62,898 bases of DNA from Mycobacterium sp. (GTDB lineage: Bacteria > Actinomycetota > Actinomycetes > Mycobacteriales > Mycobacteriaceae): NCBI GenBank assembly GCA_026393245.1, contig JAPLAO010000208.1:1-62898 (forward strand). The letters run 5' to 3'. The position numbers were made by a program, and so were the translations under genes. Below the pieces are notes generated by a model. The model did no database searches and was not told the origin of the DNA. It worked only from the letters and a program-made list of their open reading frames with translations. This document shows, in pieces, positions 20,044-30,088 of this stretch (within the stretch, counting starts at the first letter, position 1; every line of letters begins with the position of its first letter).

Positions 20044-21237
20044 TCAGGCTCCGGTGACCGTCGCGTAGGCCTTGACGAACGCGACGGTCTGCTCATCGGT
20101 CAGCGGGGCCCACGCCGTCAGCTTGTCCAACGTGGACTGCGGCGGATTGATCAGGGGGTTCTTAGCAGCATCCGGGTTGATTTTGTTCAGCTCATCGGTC
20201 ATATCGCTGAGAACCGGAACGTAGTTGACGAAGTCGATCAGCTTGGCGTAATTGGTCCGGTCGTAGACGTAGTTGATCCATTCCTCGGCAGCCTTCTGAT
20301 TCTGGGTGGTGTAGGGGATCATCATGGTGTCAACGAAGGTGTTGCTTCCTGCTTCCGGCACCACGAACTGCAGGTCTGGATTGTCCTTCTGCAGTTGCAC
20401 GACATCGCCGGAATATGCTTGCGCCACAATGATATTGCCGGCAGCGAGGTCATCGGCGTAGTCGTTGCCGGTGAACCGGCGGATCTGACCCTTGTCCTTG
20501 TGCTCCTTGATCAGATCCACCGCCTTCTGGATGCTCTCCATGGTGGGGTCCGCGGGAGATCCGCCCTGTGATTTCAGGACCATGCCGAGACCATCGCGCA
20601 TCTCGCTAAACAGACTGACCTTGCCCTTGAAGGCGGGATCCCACAGGTCGTCGACGGTCTTGATGTCGCGGCCGGTGGCAGCCCGGTTGTAGGCCAGTCC
20701 CACCATGCCCGACATGTACGGCGCGGTGTATTTACGGCCCGGGTCAGCCTTGGCGTCCAGCAGGTCGGGTCGCATGTTCTTCTTATTGGACCACCGCGAT
20801 TCGCTGATCTCATTGGCCCAGCCCAGGCCCATCAGACGGGCGGCTATGAACTCGGTCGGCACCACCAGGTCGGCACCGATGTCCTGTTTGCGCGACAGCG
20901 GTTCCTTGTTCTTGGCGAACCATTCTTCGTTGTCGTTGAAGTCCTCTTTGTAGTCGACCGACAGGCCCGTCGCCGTTTGGAACGCCGCGATGAAACCGTC
21001 GGCCATGTACAGCGGCCAGTTCGAGATGCGCAACTTACCGGTGGCCTTGCTGCCGTCATCGGCCGGCGCGGACGCCCCACCGGTGGACCCGTCGGAGGCG
21101 GACTTGGTATCCGAACCGCATGCTGCCAGGAACGACGGTCCGAGGATCATCGCCGCCGCGGCGGCGGCACCGCCGCCGATGAACCGGCGACGGGAGGCCA
21201 TCTGAGCGAGAACTCGGGGATCAGTCTCCTGTGCCAT
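20044..21237 (-). CDS. potD: PotD-type periplasmic polyamine-binding lipoprotein
   Basis: A 397-aa solute-binding protein. The N-terminus has a twin-arginine motif (SRRRFIGGG), an Ala-rich hydrophobic core and a lipobox LAAC, so it is probably exported folded by Tat and lipidated. The mature domain shows LRISNWPLYM, DYKEDFNDNEEWFAK, GADLVVPTEF and TVDDLWDPAFKGKVSLFSEMRD, as in PotD/spermidine-binding proteins. It delivers substrate to PotBC. Confidence 0.9.
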   Translation of the reverse strand: MAQETDPRVLAQMASRRRFIGGGAAAAAAMILGPSFLAACGSDTKSASDGSTGGASAPADDGSKATGKLRISNWPLYMADGFIAAFQTATGLSVDYKEDFNDNEEWFAKNKEPLSRKQDIGADLVVPTEFIAARLMGLGWANEISESRWSNKKNMRPDLLDAKADPGRKYTAPYMSGMVGLAYNRAATGRDIKTVDDLWDPAFKGKVSLFSEMRDGLGMVLKSQGGSPADPTMESIQKAVDLIKEHKDKGQIRRFTGNDYADDLAAGNIIVAQAYSGDVVQLQKDNPDLQFVVPEAGSNTFVDTMMIPYTTQNQKAAEEWINYVYDRTNYAKLIDFVNYVPVLSDMTDELNKINPDAAKNPLINPPQSTLDKLTAWAPLTDEQTVAFVKAYATVTGA

Positions 21238-21292
21238 TGGGTATGCCTTTCATCTGGTGATGCGTTGGGAATGGGTTGGAAAATGGGGGAGG

Positions 21293-22447
21293 TCAGGTTT
21301 TGTCGAGCGTCTCGTCGACGGCAGTGGTGTTTGCAGCGTCGCCGGCTGGCAGCACCAGAGAGGCATCCGGTGACCAACTGACGTAGACCTCGTCGCCGGG
21401 ACCTAGCAGGGGTAGTTCCTGTTCGGTCCCGACGTGGGCGAGGATCGGGGAGCCATCGGCGGCAACGAGCGACAGCCGCAACACCGGGCCCTGGAAGGTC
21501 AGGTCGACAACCCGGGCCAACACCCCGGCCATATCGCCGGTCGGTGGCTCCATCGTGACGCGCACCCGTTCCGGACGCACCATGACGGTCGCCTGTCCGC
21601 CCGACTCGATCATGGTGTCGCCGGGCGGTGCCTTCAATGTGGTGCCCAGAACGTCGACCTCGACGTAGTCGCGGTTAGCGCGGCCGGTGTGGCGGCCAGT
21701 CCATAGATTCGCCTGGCCGATGAAGCCGGCCACGAACACTGAGGCGGGCCGGTCGTAGATCTCGGTCGGGGTGCCAATCTGCTCCACGTGGCCGGCGTTC
21801 ATGACCGCGATTCGGTCACTCATCGTCAGCGCCTCCTCCTGATCGTGGGTCACGTAGACGAACGTGATGCCGAGCTCGCGCTGGATGCGTTTGAGTTCGA
21901 ACTGCATGACGTGGCGCAGTTTGAGATCCAGTGCGCCCAGCGGCTCGTCGAGCAGCAGGGCGCTGGGGTAGTTGACCAGGGCCCGGGCTAGTGCGACGCG
22001 CTGTTGCTGGCCCCCGGAAAGCTGGGCGGGTTTGCGCGTGGCGAATTCGGTCAGCCGTACCACCTCGAGCATCTCGTCGACACTCTTGCGTACAGCCGCC
22101 CCGTCCTTCTTCTGGCTGCGGGGACCGTAGGCCACGTTGTCCCACACCGTCATATGCGGGAACAGCGCGTAATGCTGGAACACGGTGTTGACGTGACGTT
22201 TGTGTGGCGCGACCCGCGATACGTCGACACCCTCGAGCCGGATGGCGCCCTCGGTCGGATTCTCGAAACCCGCGATCATTCGCAGGGTCGTCGTCTTCCC
22301 GCATCCGGATGGCCCGAGCATCGAGAAGAACTCACCGGCGCCGATCGAGAAGTCGGCGTCCGCTACCGCGACGTAGTCATCGAACCGCTTTGTGACGTGG
22401 TCGATTTCAATGACCGGTGTGCTGCTACTCCGGTCGGGGCGACCCAT
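21293..22447 (-). CDS. potA: PotA-type polyamine ABC transporter ATPase
   Basis: About 384 aa. Walker [12 protein letters not shown]-loop [13 protein letters not shown], signature [15 protein letters not shown], Walker [12 protein letters not shown] and the H-loop VTHDQEEAL are all intact; the C-terminal third is a TOBE-type regulatory domain. ATG 22447 is preferred since upstream residues are not family-like, but no clear ribosome site is seen, and the open frame to 22558 leaves the start uncertain. It follows the SDR gene closely and is probably co-transcribed with it. Confidence 0.9.
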   Translation of the reverse strand: MGRPDRSSSTPVIEIDHVTKRFDDYVAVADADFSIGAGEFFSMLGPSGCGKTTTLRMIAGFENPTEGAIRLEGVDVSRVAPHKRHVNTVFQHYALFPHMTVWDNVAYGPRSQKKDGAAVRKSVDEMLEVVRLTEFATRKPAQLSGGQQQRVALARALVNYPSALLLDEPLGALDLKLRHVMQFELKRIQRELGITFVYVTHDQEEALTMSDRIAVMNAGHVEQIGTPTEIYDRPASVFVAGFIGQANLWTGRHTGRANRDYVEVDVLGTTLKAPPGDTMIESGGQATVMVRPERVRVTMEPPTGDMAGVLARVVDLTFQGPVLRLSLVAADGSPILAHVGTEQELPLLGPGDEVYVSWSPDASLVLPAGDAANTTAVDETLDKT

Positions 22448-22569
22448 CGTCGTGATCTGCGGGTTGGCGGTACCAGTCGTGGTCAGGAGCCGTCCTCCGT
22501 CCTCGGTGTTCGCAATGGTCGTGCAGTAAACCTTTACGGATTTACCCGGTATCCGCAACAGCTGCGGAC

Positions 22570-23367
22570 CTACATGTGCGCGCCGCCGTCGATGCGCACC
22601 TCGGTACCGGTGACGAAAAACGCCTCCTCGCTACCCAGCATCGCCACCACGGCGGCTACCGCATCGGGGTTGGCAAAGATCGCCCCTTCGGGAAGTTTGA
22701 GACCCGGCGCGACCCGTTGAAACAGCCGGTAGTCGACGCCGTCGGGGAAACCGGGGCCCACGCTCTGCTTGGACTCACCGCTGCCGTCGGTCATACCCGA
22801 GGAGATCGATCCGGGCTGAACGGAGTTGAACCGGATGCCCTCCTTACCGAACTCCGCGGCCAGTGCATGCGTCATCGCCTTGATGCCGCCCTTGGAGGCG
22901 GCATACGCCGACATGTACGGGTGTGCGAAGTCTGCCGAGGTCGAACTGAAGTTGACCACCGCGGGGGCCTTGCCCTGGCGCAGCGCCGCAAGCGCCTCTC
23001 GGGTGACCAGGAACGTTCCGACCAGATTCACCCGCAACACCTGCTCGAAGTCGGCCAGGGTGGTCTCGGCGAAGTGCGCCGAGCGCAGGATTCCGGCCAC
23101 ATTCACCAGCGTGTCGAGGCCACCGAGGGTGGCGATTGCCGTTCGCACCCCGGCCGTCACCGAATCCTCGCTGCCCACATCCATGACGACGGTGCTCAGC
23201 ATCGAGCCGGATGCGCCGGCCTTGGCGGCCGTGTCGGCCAGTCCGTCCGCGCTGATATCGGCCGCCACCACGCGGCCGCCTTCGGCGAGAATCCGCAGGA
23301 CGCAGGCCTGGCCGATGCCCGATCCGCCGCCGGTGACCAGGACGCGACGGTCGGTGTATCGCAGCAC
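22570..23367 (-). CDS. Short-chain dehydrogenase, first gene before potABCD and divergent from mce
   Basis: A classical SDR of about 265 aa (GTG 23367, AGGGG seven bases upstream; an in-frame GTG at 23442 would add 25 residues). Motifs: [35 protein letters not shown] with the Ser, Tyr and Lys, and [11 protein letters not shown]. Hydroxysteroid dehydrogenases belong to this family. The shared upstream region with a KstR-type box makes a steroid alcohol or ketone a plausible substrate; this is inference. It lies only 11 bases before potA's open frame. Confidence 0.82.
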   Translation of the reverse strand: MLRYTDRRVLVTGGGSGIGQACVLRILAEGGRVVAADISADGLADTAAKAGASGSMLSTVVMDVGSEDSVTAGVRTAIATLGGLDTLVNVAGILRSAHFAETTLADFEQVLRVNLVGTFLVTREALAALRQGKAPAVVNFSSTSADFAHPYMSAYAASKGGIKAMTHALAAEFGKEGIRFNSVQPGSISSGMTDGSGESKQSVGPGFPDGVDYRLFQRVAPGLKLPEGAIFANPDAVAAVVAMLGSEEAFFVTGTEVRIDGGAHM

Positions 23368-23480
23368 GGGTTTGCCCCTGTCGGGTTGGTCTGGGGTGCG
23401 GTTCGCGGGACGACGCGGAGTCAGTCCGGCCGTTTCCGGCACCTTGATGAGATTCGTAGCCTAAGTTACGTGGGCACAGT

Positions 23481-23494
23481 TGGAACATGTTTCA
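23481..23494. promoter_or_regulatory. KstR-type operator
   Basis: TGGAACATGTTTCA fits the mycobacterial KstR consensus TnnAACnnGTTnnA at every fixed position. It lies between the divergent SDR and the yrbE-mce operon, ending 23 bases before the ATG at 23518. KstR is the TetR-family repressor of cholesterol catabolism and mce4 genes. Confidence 0.65.
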
Positions 23495-23517
23495 CACAAG
23501 GGAGAACCCGCAGGCGT

Positions 23518-24327
23518 ATGGCGAACAGAGGCGCAGATCGCTGGTCTCCGGGTATTGCACTCAGCAAGGGCGTGTCCGGTCCGATGGAGGCCATCGGGGG
23601 TCTGTTCGCCATGTCTGCCGACGCCGTTCGGTTCATCTTTGTGCGGCCGTTCCAGTGGCGCGAGTTCCTTGAGCAGGCCTGGTTCGTGGCGCGGGTGTCG
23701 CTGGCGCCCACACTGCTGGTCGCGATCCCGTTCACCGTGCTGGTCAGTTTCACCCTGAACATCCTGCTGCGCGAGTTGGGCGCCGCCGACCTGTCCGGTG
23801 CCGGTGCGGCCTTCGGAGCGGTCACCCAGGTCGGACCACTGGTGACGGTGCTGATCGTGGCCGGCGCGGGCGCGACCGCGATGTGCGCCGATCTGGGTTC
23901 GCGCACCATTCGCGAAGAGATCGACGCCATGGAGGTGCTGGGCATCAACCCGGTACAGCGACTGGTGACGCCGCGGGTACTGGCGTCGGGTCTGGTTGCG
24001 CTGCTGCTCAACTCGCTGGTGGTGATCATTGGCATCCTCGGCGGTTACGTCTTCTCGGTGTTCGTCCAAGATGTGAACCCGGGTGCGTTCGCCGCCGGCA
24101 TCACCCTGCTGACCGGAGTTCCCGAGGTGATCATTTCGTGTGTGAAGGCGGCCCTGTTCGGTCTGATCGCCGGATTCGTCGCCTGCTATCGCGGCCTGAT
24201 GATCACCGGTGGCGGCGCCAAAGCCGTCGGAAACGCGGTTAACGAGACTGTGGTGTACGCGTTCATGGCACTGTTTGTGGTCAATGTGGTCGTCACGGCG
24301 ATCGGCATCCGATTGACGACGGGTTGA
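23518..24327 (+). CDS. YrbE-A family permease of an Mce importer
   Basis: A 269-aa MlaE/YrbE-type integral membrane protein with REFLEQAWFVARVSLAPTLL, FTVLVSFTLNILLRELGAADLSGAG and GAGATAMCADLGSRTIREEIDAMEVLGINP, the last being the segment that contacts the MceG/Mkl ATPase. As I recall it, this sequence looks closest to YrbE4A among the tuberculosis paralogues, which is not proof. ATG 23518 is preceded by AAGGGAG at 14 bases. The open frame extends far upstream without homology. It starts the eight-gene operon and would form half of the lipid/sterol channel. Confidence 0.9.
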   Translation: MANRGADRWSPGIALSKGVSGPMEAIGGLFAMSADAVRFIFVRPFQWREFLEQAWFVARVSLAPTLLVAIPFTVLVSFTLNILLRELGAADLSGAGAAFGAVTQVGPLVTVLIVAGAGATAMCADLGSRTIREEIDAMEVLGINPVQRLVTPRVLASGLVALLLNSLVVIIGILGGYVFSVFVQDVNPGAFAAGITLLTGVPEVIISCVKAALFGLIAGFVACYRGLMITGGGAKAVGNAVNETVVYAFMALFVVNVVVTAIGIRLTTG

Positions 24328-24331
24328 TGCC

Positions 24332-25189
24332 ATGGGATCGATGACTGTTCTGCGTAGCAACTACCCGCGGCTGTTCCGCCAGTTTCGCCGTCCGTCCGGC
24401 TTCTTCAGCCGGATCGGCGATCACACCCTGTTCTACGGAAAAGCGATCGCCGGTATCCCGGCGGCGATCAGGCGCTACCCCAAGGAGATCATTCGACTCA
24501 TCGCCGAGATCTCCATGGGCGCAGGCACTCTGGCGATGATCGGTGGCACCGTGGCTATCGTCGGCTTCCTCACCCTGGCCGCCGGTGGAACGCTGGCGGT
24601 GCAGGGTTATTCGTCGCTGGGCAATATCGGCATCGAGGCGCTGACCGGATTCCTGGCCGCTTTCATCAACGTCCGGATTTCGGCGCCGGTGGTCGCCGGT
24701 ATCGGCTTGGCGGCGACCTTTGGTGCCGGCGTGACTGCGCAACTCGGGGCCATGCGGATCAACGAGGAGATCGACGCACTGGAATCGATGGGCATCCGTC
24801 CCATCGAGTACCTGGTGTCGACTCGCCTGGTAGCGGGGATGATCGCGATCACCCCGCTGTACTCAATTGCGGTGATCCTGTCGTTTCTGGCCAGCCAGTT
24901 CGTGACGGTGGTGTTGTTCGGGCAGTCCAAAGGCCTCTACGACCACTACTTCAACACCTTCCTGAACCCGATCGACCTATTGTGGTCGTTCCTGCAGGCG
25001 GTGTTGATGGCGATCACGATCCTGCTGATACATACCTACTTCGGCTACTTCGCCACCGGTGGGCCCGCCGGCGTCGGTGTTGCGGTGGGCAATGCGGTGC
25101 GGACCTCCCTGATCGTGGTCGTGTCGGTGACCTTGTTTGTGTCGCTGGCGATCTACGGTTCCAACGGCAACTTCAACCTGGCCGGTTAG
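24332..25189 (+). CDS. YrbE-B family permease of an Mce importer
   Basis: A 285-aa partner of the preceding permease, five bases downstream. Typical features: GFFSRIGDHTLFYGKAI at the N-terminus, GAGTLAMIGGTVAIVGFLTL, and GAGVTAQLGAMRINEEIDALESMGIRPIEYLVSTRL as the ATPase-contact helix. With YrbE-A it forms the inner-membrane channel fed by the six Mce proteins. No ATPase is encoded in the operon, as usual in mycobacteria, where MceG lies elsewhere. Confidence 0.9.
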   Translation: MGSMTVLRSNYPRLFRQFRRPSGFFSRIGDHTLFYGKAIAGIPAAIRRYPKEIIRLIAEISMGAGTLAMIGGTVAIVGFLTLAAGGTLAVQGYSSLGNIGIEALTGFLAAFINVRISAPVVAGIGLAATFGAGVTAQLGAMRINEEIDALESMGIRPIEYLVSTRLVAGMIAITPLYSIAVILSFLASQFVTVVLFGQSKGLYDHYFNTFLNPIDLLWSFLQAVLMAITILLIHTYFGYFATGGPAGVGVAVGNAVRTSLIVVVSVTLFVSLAIYGSNGNFNLAG

Positions 25190-25198
25190 GGGAGCGCG

Positions 25199-26479
25199 AT
25201 GACTGCAAATCTCGGACCCGGTCCGTCTGATCGCTCCGAAACCGAAACGGCGGCGGTTCCCGTGGCCGCCAGTGCCGGACGCAGTTTCGGCGCCCGCGGT
25301 AGCGCCCGCCCAATCGCCGGACTGTTGACAGTGCTGACCCTGGTGGTCATTTTCGCCGTCGCCGTCGGACTTTTCCGGGACAGCTTCAAGAAGACGGTTC
25401 CGGTGACTGTCATTTCGGACCGGGCCGGCCTGGTGATGTACCCCGAGGCGAAGGTCAAACTGCACGGCGCGCAGGTCGGCAAGGTCGCCTCAATTGAAGC
25501 GCTACCCGACGGTAGCGCCGCCCTGCATCTGGCCATCGACCCGGCATCGCTGGAAGCCATTCCGGCTAACGTGGGTGCCGAAATCGCGTCGTCGACGGTG
25601 TTCGGTTCCAAGTTCGTCGAACTGGTGCCGCCCGCCGACCCGTCGGCCAGTTCGCTCAGTGCCGGCAAGGTGATCCAGGGCAGCAACGTCACCGTCGAGG
25701 TCAACACCGTCTTCCAGCAACTGGTGTCAATTCTGTCCAAGGTCGAGCCCGCCAAGCTCAATCAGTCCCTCGGAGCGCTGTCCCAATCGCTGCGCGGCCG
25801 GGGTGACAAGTTCGGGCAGGGTCTGGTGGACCTCGATAGCGCACTGATCAAGATCAACCCTGCGTTGGAAAGTCTCAATCACGTATTCGCTGTAGCACCA
25901 ACGGTTTTCGATGCCTTTGCCGACGCATCGCCGGATCTGTTGGCCGTCCTCGACAATACGTCTCGCGTCGGCGAAACCCTAGTGGACCAGCAGGGCAATC
26001 TTGACGCCCTGCTGGTCAGCGCCATCGGGTTGGCGGATATCGGTACCGACGTGGTCTCGACCAACCGGCAGCCGCTGACCGACGTACTTCGCCTACTGGT
26101 GCCGACCACTGATCTGACCAACCAGTACAACGCCGCGCTGACCTGTGGCATCGGCGGGTTGATCCCGCTGGCAACCGGCCCGGGTGCGCCCGTCCCCGGC
26201 GCTGTGCTGCTGCAGTCCTTCTTCCTGGGTCGCGAGCGGTACCGGTACCCGGGCAACCTGCCCAAGGTGGCGGCCAAGGGTGGTCCGCAGTGCACCGACC
26301 TGCCGAACGTGCCGTATGAGAAGCGGACGCCGTTCGTGGTCGCCGATATCGGAGCCAACCAGGCGCAGTACGGCAACCAAGGAATTCTGCTCAACTCCGA
26401 CGGTCTCAAGCAGGCGCTCTTCGGGCCCCTCGACGGACCGCCGCGCAACACCGCGCAGATCGGGCAGCCCGGCGGATGA
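25199..26479 (+). CDS. MceA-family protein
   Basis: A 426-aa protein with a single N-terminal membrane anchor (LLTVLTLVVIFAVAVGLF) and the MCE domain (about 65-145: SDRAGLVMYPEAKVKLHGAQVGKV). A long helical region typical of the Cholesterol_uptake/Mce4_CUP1 type follows. Six Mce proteins form a periplasm-spanning tube for hydrophobic substrates. The start has GGGAG nearby. It lacks the long Pro-rich tail I associate with tuberculosis Mce4A, so the clade is not settled. Confidence 0.9.
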   Translation: MTANLGPGPSDRSETETAAVPVAASAGRSFGARGSARPIAGLLTVLTLVVIFAVAVGLFRDSFKKTVPVTVISDRAGLVMYPEAKVKLHGAQVGKVASIEALPDGSAALHLAIDPASLEAIPANVGAEIASSTVFGSKFVELVPPADPSASSLSAGKVIQGSNVTVEVNTVFQQLVSILSKVEPAKLNQSLGALSQSLRGRGDKFGQGLVDLDSALIKINPALESLNHVFAVAPTVFDAFADASPDLLAVLDNTSRVGETLVDQQGNLDALLVSAIGLADIGTDVVSTNRQPLTDVLRLLVPTTDLTNQYNAALTCGIGGLIPLATGPGAPVPGAVLLQSFFLGRERYRYPGNLPKVAAKGGPQCTDLPNVPYEKRTPFVVADIGANQAQYGNQGILLNSDGLKQALFGPLDGPPRNTAQIGQPGG

Positions 26480-27501
26480 GCAGCCTGCGTAACACCTCGA
26501 TTAAGGTCGGCATCTTCGGCATCGTGATGCTGATGCTGACCGGTGTGCTGTTCGCGATCTTCAGTCAGTACCGCGCCGGGACGGACAATAAATACTCAGC
26601 GGTGTTCACCGATGCGTCGAGCCTAAAGTCGGGTGATTCGGTACGCGTCGCAGGCATTCGGGTGGGAACGGTGAAAGCCGTTGATCTGCAACCCGATAAC
26701 TCGGTAATCGTCGGTTTCGGCGCCGACCACAACATCGTGTTGACTTCCGGCACCAAGGCGGCGGTGCGCTATCTCAACCTCGTCGGTGATCGCTATCTGG
26801 AACTCCTCGACAGCCCGGGGTCGACGAAAATTCAGCCGCCCGGATCGGTGATCCCCGCCGACCGCACTGAGGCTGCGCTGGATCTCGACCTGCTGCTGGG
26901 CGGGCTGAAACCCCTTGTGCAAGGACTTAATCCGCAGGCGGTCAACGCGCTGACGAATTCCCTGATCCAAGTGCTGCAGGGCCAGGACGGCAACCTGGAG
27001 TCGTTGTTCGCCAAGACATCGTCGTTCTCCAACGCACTGGCCGATAACAGTCAGACCGTGCAGCAGTTGGTCGATAACCTCAACGTTGTGCTGGCGACGA
27101 TCAGCAAGGACGGCGAGAAGTTCTCCGGCACCGTTGACGGCCTCGAGAAACTCATCACCGGGCTGGCCCAGGACCGCAACCCGATCGGTGCTGCCATCAC
27201 CGCACTGGACAGCGGAACAGCATCCCTGACCGATCTGCTCAACGAGGCACGCGCACCGCTGGCCGGCACCGTGGACCAGCTTGCCCGACTGGCGCCGCTG
27301 CTGGACCAGGACAAGGAAACCGTCGACATCGCCCTGCAGAAGGCGCCGGCGAACTACCGCAAGTTGGTTCGCCTCGGCTCCTATGGCAGCTGGATCAATC
27401 AGTACCTGTGCGGGATGTCGGCGCGGGTCACCGATCTGCAGGGGCGCACGGCGTACTTCCCCTGGATTGTGCAGCACACGGCAAGGTGTTCCGAGCCGTG
27501 A
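26476..27501 (+). CDS. MceB-family protein
   Basis: A 341-aa protein that overlaps mceA by ATGA. N-terminal anchor VGIFGIVMLMLTGVLFAIFSQY, then MCE domain YSAVFTDASSLKSGDSVRVAGIRVGTV, then coiled-coil-like helices (AVNALTNSLIQVLQGQDGNLESLF). The C-terminus with paired Cys (YLCGMSARVTDLQG and TARCSEP) is typical of MceB. Second subunit of the Mce complex. Confidence 0.9.
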   Translation: MSSLRNTSIKVGIFGIVMLMLTGVLFAIFSQYRAGTDNKYSAVFTDASSLKSGDSVRVAGIRVGTVKAVDLQPDNSVIVGFGADHNIVLTSGTKAAVRYLNLVGDRYLELLDSPGSTKIQPPGSVIPADRTEAALDLDLLLGGLKPLVQGLNPQAVNALTNSLIQVLQGQDGNLESLFAKTSSFSNALADNSQTVQQLVDNLNVVLATISKDGEKFSGTVDGLEKLITGLAQDRNPIGAAITALDSGTASLTDLLNEARAPLAGTVDQLARLAPLLDQDKETVDIALQKAPANYRKLVRLGSYGSWINQYLCGMSARVTDLQGRTAYFPWIVQHTARCSEP

Positions 27502-28604
27502 TCATGAGATACCGCGGTTCCAACCTCATCCGCTCCGGCTTCATCGGCCTGACGCTGATCCTGCTTGTCATCATCATCGGGTTGCAGCCGGAGCGGCTGT
27601 TATCGCTGGCGACCTCAGTCCGTCACCAGGCGCTGTTCACCGAGGCCGGCGGCATTGCGTCCGGCAACGACGTCAAGGTCTCCGGAGTCAAGGTCGGGAC
27701 CGTCTCCGATGTCGCTTTGCGAGAGGGCAAGGCGCTGGTGACGTTCATGGTGAACGGGAAGGTGCGACTGGGTTCGGACACCACCGCCCACATCCGCACC
27801 GGGACGCTGCTGGGGCAGCGGTTGCTGACGCTGGAATCGGACGGTAGGGGCACGCTCCGATCCGCCGACGTCATCCCGGTGTCGCGCACCGGCGCGCCGT
27901 ATTCGCTGACCGACGCTGTCAGCGAGTTCACTGCCAACACCCGGGACACCGATACCTCCGCGCTGAACAAGTCCCTGGACACCCTGTCGGTCACGATCGA
28001 CCGGCTTGCGCCGCAACTGGCGCCGACCTTCGATGGTTTGAGCCGGATTTCGCGGGCTCTCAATGAGCGCAACGAGTCGCTGAGCGGTCTGCTCAAGAGC
28101 GCCTCGGAGGTGACCGCGGTGCTCGGCCAGCGCAGCCAACAGGTCAATACCCTGATCCTTAACGCCAACGAGTTGCTGGGAGTTCTCGAGCAACGCCGCT
28201 ACGCGATCGTCAGCCTGCTGGCCAATACCTCGGCGCTCTCGCAGCAGTTGACCGGTCTGGTCAACGACAACGAGCAGGAACTTGCGCCCGCCCTGGAGCA
28301 ACTGAACTCGGTGACTGCGATGTTGCAGCGCAACAACGACAACATCGGCAAGGCGCTGGCAGGCCTGGCGAAGTTCCAGGTGACCCAGTCCGAAGCGGTC
28401 AACAACGGGTTCTTCTACAACGCGTTCGTCGCCAACCTGAGCCCGGCGCAGACGATTCAACCCTTCATCGACTACATCTTCGGATTCCGCCGGGGCGTCA
28501 ACGCCGGCCAGCCGCCGGACAATGCCGGCCCGCGGGCGGAGTTCCCGTTCCCGAATAACAGCGATCCGGAACCGTGGCGTCGAGTAGGGCAGGTGCCCGG
28601 ATGA
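27498..28604 (+). CDS. MceC-family protein
   Basis: A 368-aa protein starting at GTG 27498 with a GTGA overlap on mceB (ATG 27504 is an alternative). N-terminal anchor GFIGLTLILLVIIIGLQP, MCE domain FTEAGGIASGNDVKVSGVKVGTV, then long amphipathic helices with repeated Asn/Leu (QQVNTLILNANELLGVLEQRR). The end is Pro/Asn-rich. Third subunit of the tube. Confidence 0.9.
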   Translation: MIMRYRGSNLIRSGFIGLTLILLVIIIGLQPERLLSLATSVRHQALFTEAGGIASGNDVKVSGVKVGTVSDVALREGKALVTFMVNGKVRLGSDTTAHIRTGTLLGQRLLTLESDGRGTLRSADVIPVSRTGAPYSLTDAVSEFTANTRDTDTSALNKSLDTLSVTIDRLAPQLAPTFDGLSRISRALNERNESLSGLLKSASEVTAVLGQRSQQVNTLILNANELLGVLEQRRYAIVSLLANTSALSQQLTGLVNDNEQELAPALEQLNSVTAMLQRNNDNIGKALAGLAKFQVTQSEAVNNGFFYNAFVANLSPAQTIQPFIDYIFGFRRGVNAGQPPDNAGPRAEFPFPNNSDPEPWRRVGQVPG

Positions 28605-30088
28605 CCCGTAAACGACTCAACGCTGCCATTGCCGCAGTACTCGCCGTGCTCATCGCCGCAGGCGTCACGCTTCTAGTCCGCAACACCGTGCTGAAGCCGA
28701 CCACCATCACGGCCTATTTTTCCAGTGCCACAGCGATTTATCCCGGTGATGAGGTTCGGGTCTCCGGTGTGAAGGTCGGCAGCGTCACGGCGATCGAACC
28801 GCAGGGCACCAAAGCGAAAATGACGTTGGCCGTCAATCGGGATGTGCCCATTCCGGCCGATGCCAAAGCCGTGATCGTCGCGCAGAACCTGGTGGGTGCG
28901 CGATATGTCCAATTGGCGCCGGCTTATGAGACCAGTGGTCCGACGATGCGCGATGGCGCGGTGATCGACCTGGACCGGACCGCGGTGCCCATCGAGTGGG
29001 ATGAGGTCAAAGCTCAACTGACCCGCCTGGCAACCGATCTCGGTCCGAGCAGTGGCGTGTCGACTTCGTCGGTGGGCCGGTTCATCGACAGTACCGCCAG
29101 CGCGTTGGACGGTAACGGAGACAGGTTGCGCGAGACCATTAGGCAACTGTCCGGTCTGAGCCGCATCCTCGCCGACGGCAGCGGAAACGTCGTCGACGTC
29201 ATCGCGAACCTGCAAACGTTCGTCACCGCACTGCGGGATAGCAACGTCCAGATCGTCCAGTTCCAGAACCGCCTCGCCACCGTCAGCAGCGTGCTCAACG
29301 ACAGCAGATCGGATCTGGACGGCGCGCTGACGAATCTGTCCAGTGCCGTGGTGGACGTGAAGCGGTTCGTCGCGGGCAGTCGTAATCAGACAGCCGAGCA
29401 GATCGAACGACTCGGTGACGTGGTGCGGAACCTCAGCGACAACCAGATGGCGTTGAAGAATCTTCTGCATGTGGCACCCAACGCGATCGGCAACAGCTAC
29501 AACATCTACGACCCCGATACCGGCAGCGGCCTCGGCGGTTTCGCATTGGGGAACTTCGCCAATCCGCTGCAGGTGATCTGTGCGGCGATCGGTGCGATCC
29601 AGAACGCGACCGCATCGGAGACTGGCAAGCTGTGCTCGCAGTACCTGGGCCCGGCACTGCGACTGCTGAACTTCAACTACCTGCCGGTCCCGTTTAACGC
29701 CTACCTGGCCAAGTCGCCGAGCCCCGAGAACCTGATCTACTCCGATCCGGCGCTGGCCCCGGGAGGCGCGGGAGCAAGTCCGCCGCCGCCGCTGAACCCT
29801 CCGGCAATCTCCGCCTACACCGGCCTCAACGGCGATGTGCCACCGCCTGCGGGATGGGGTGACCCGCCGAACACGACTCCCGGTAGCTACACCCCGACCG
29901 GACTGCCCGCCTATCCGCAGCCCGCGCTGTACCCCAATGCCCCGATTCCGGGTGTCCCGAATCCGACCGGCGTGCCCAATGGACTCGGTGCCCCCCCGGG
30001 ACCCGGTGGTCCCGGTGGGCAGGCCGGTCAGGCACCGTCGACGCTGCAGGATCTGTTGCTGCCCGCCGAAGGGATGCCGCCGTCATGA
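28601..30088 (+). CDS. MceD-family protein
   Basis: A 495-aa protein with ATGA overlaps on both neighbours. Anchor AAIAAVLAVLIAAGVTLLV, MCE domain FSSATAIYPGDEVRVSGVKVGSV, helical region to about residue 330, and a long Pro/Gly-rich C-terminal tail (about 390-495). The Pro-rich tail is common for MceD and may cross the cell-wall space. Fourth subunit. Confidence 0.9.
   Translation: MTRKRLNAAIAAVLAVLIAAGVTLLVRNTVLKPTTITAYFSSATAIYPGDEVRVSGVKVGSVTAIEPQGTKAKMTLAVNRDVPIPADAKAVIVAQNLVGARYVQLAPAYETSGPTMRDGAVIDLDRTAVPIEWDEVKAQLTRLATDLGPSSGVSTSSVGRFIDSTASALDGNGDRLRETIRQLSGLSRILADGSGNVVDVIANLQTFVTALRDSNVQIVQFQNRLATVSSVLNDSRSDLDGALTNLSSAVVDVKRFVAGSRNQTAEQIERLGDVVRNLSDNQMALKNLLHVAPNAIGNSYNIYDPDTGSGLGGFALGNFANPLQVICAAIGAIQNATASETGKLCSQYLGPALRLLNFNYLPVPFNAYLAKSPSPENLIYSDPALAPGGAGASPPPPLNPPAISAYTGLNGDVPPPAGWGDPPNTTPGSYTPTGLPAYPQPALYPNAPIPGVPNPTGVPNGLGAPPGPGGPGGQAGQAPSTLQDLLLPAEGMPPS

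Noticed and set aside
22576..23517. 314-codon N-terminal extension of the first YrbE protein
   Set aside because: It is antisense to a well-supported SDR and has no homology; YrbE proteins begin near 23518.
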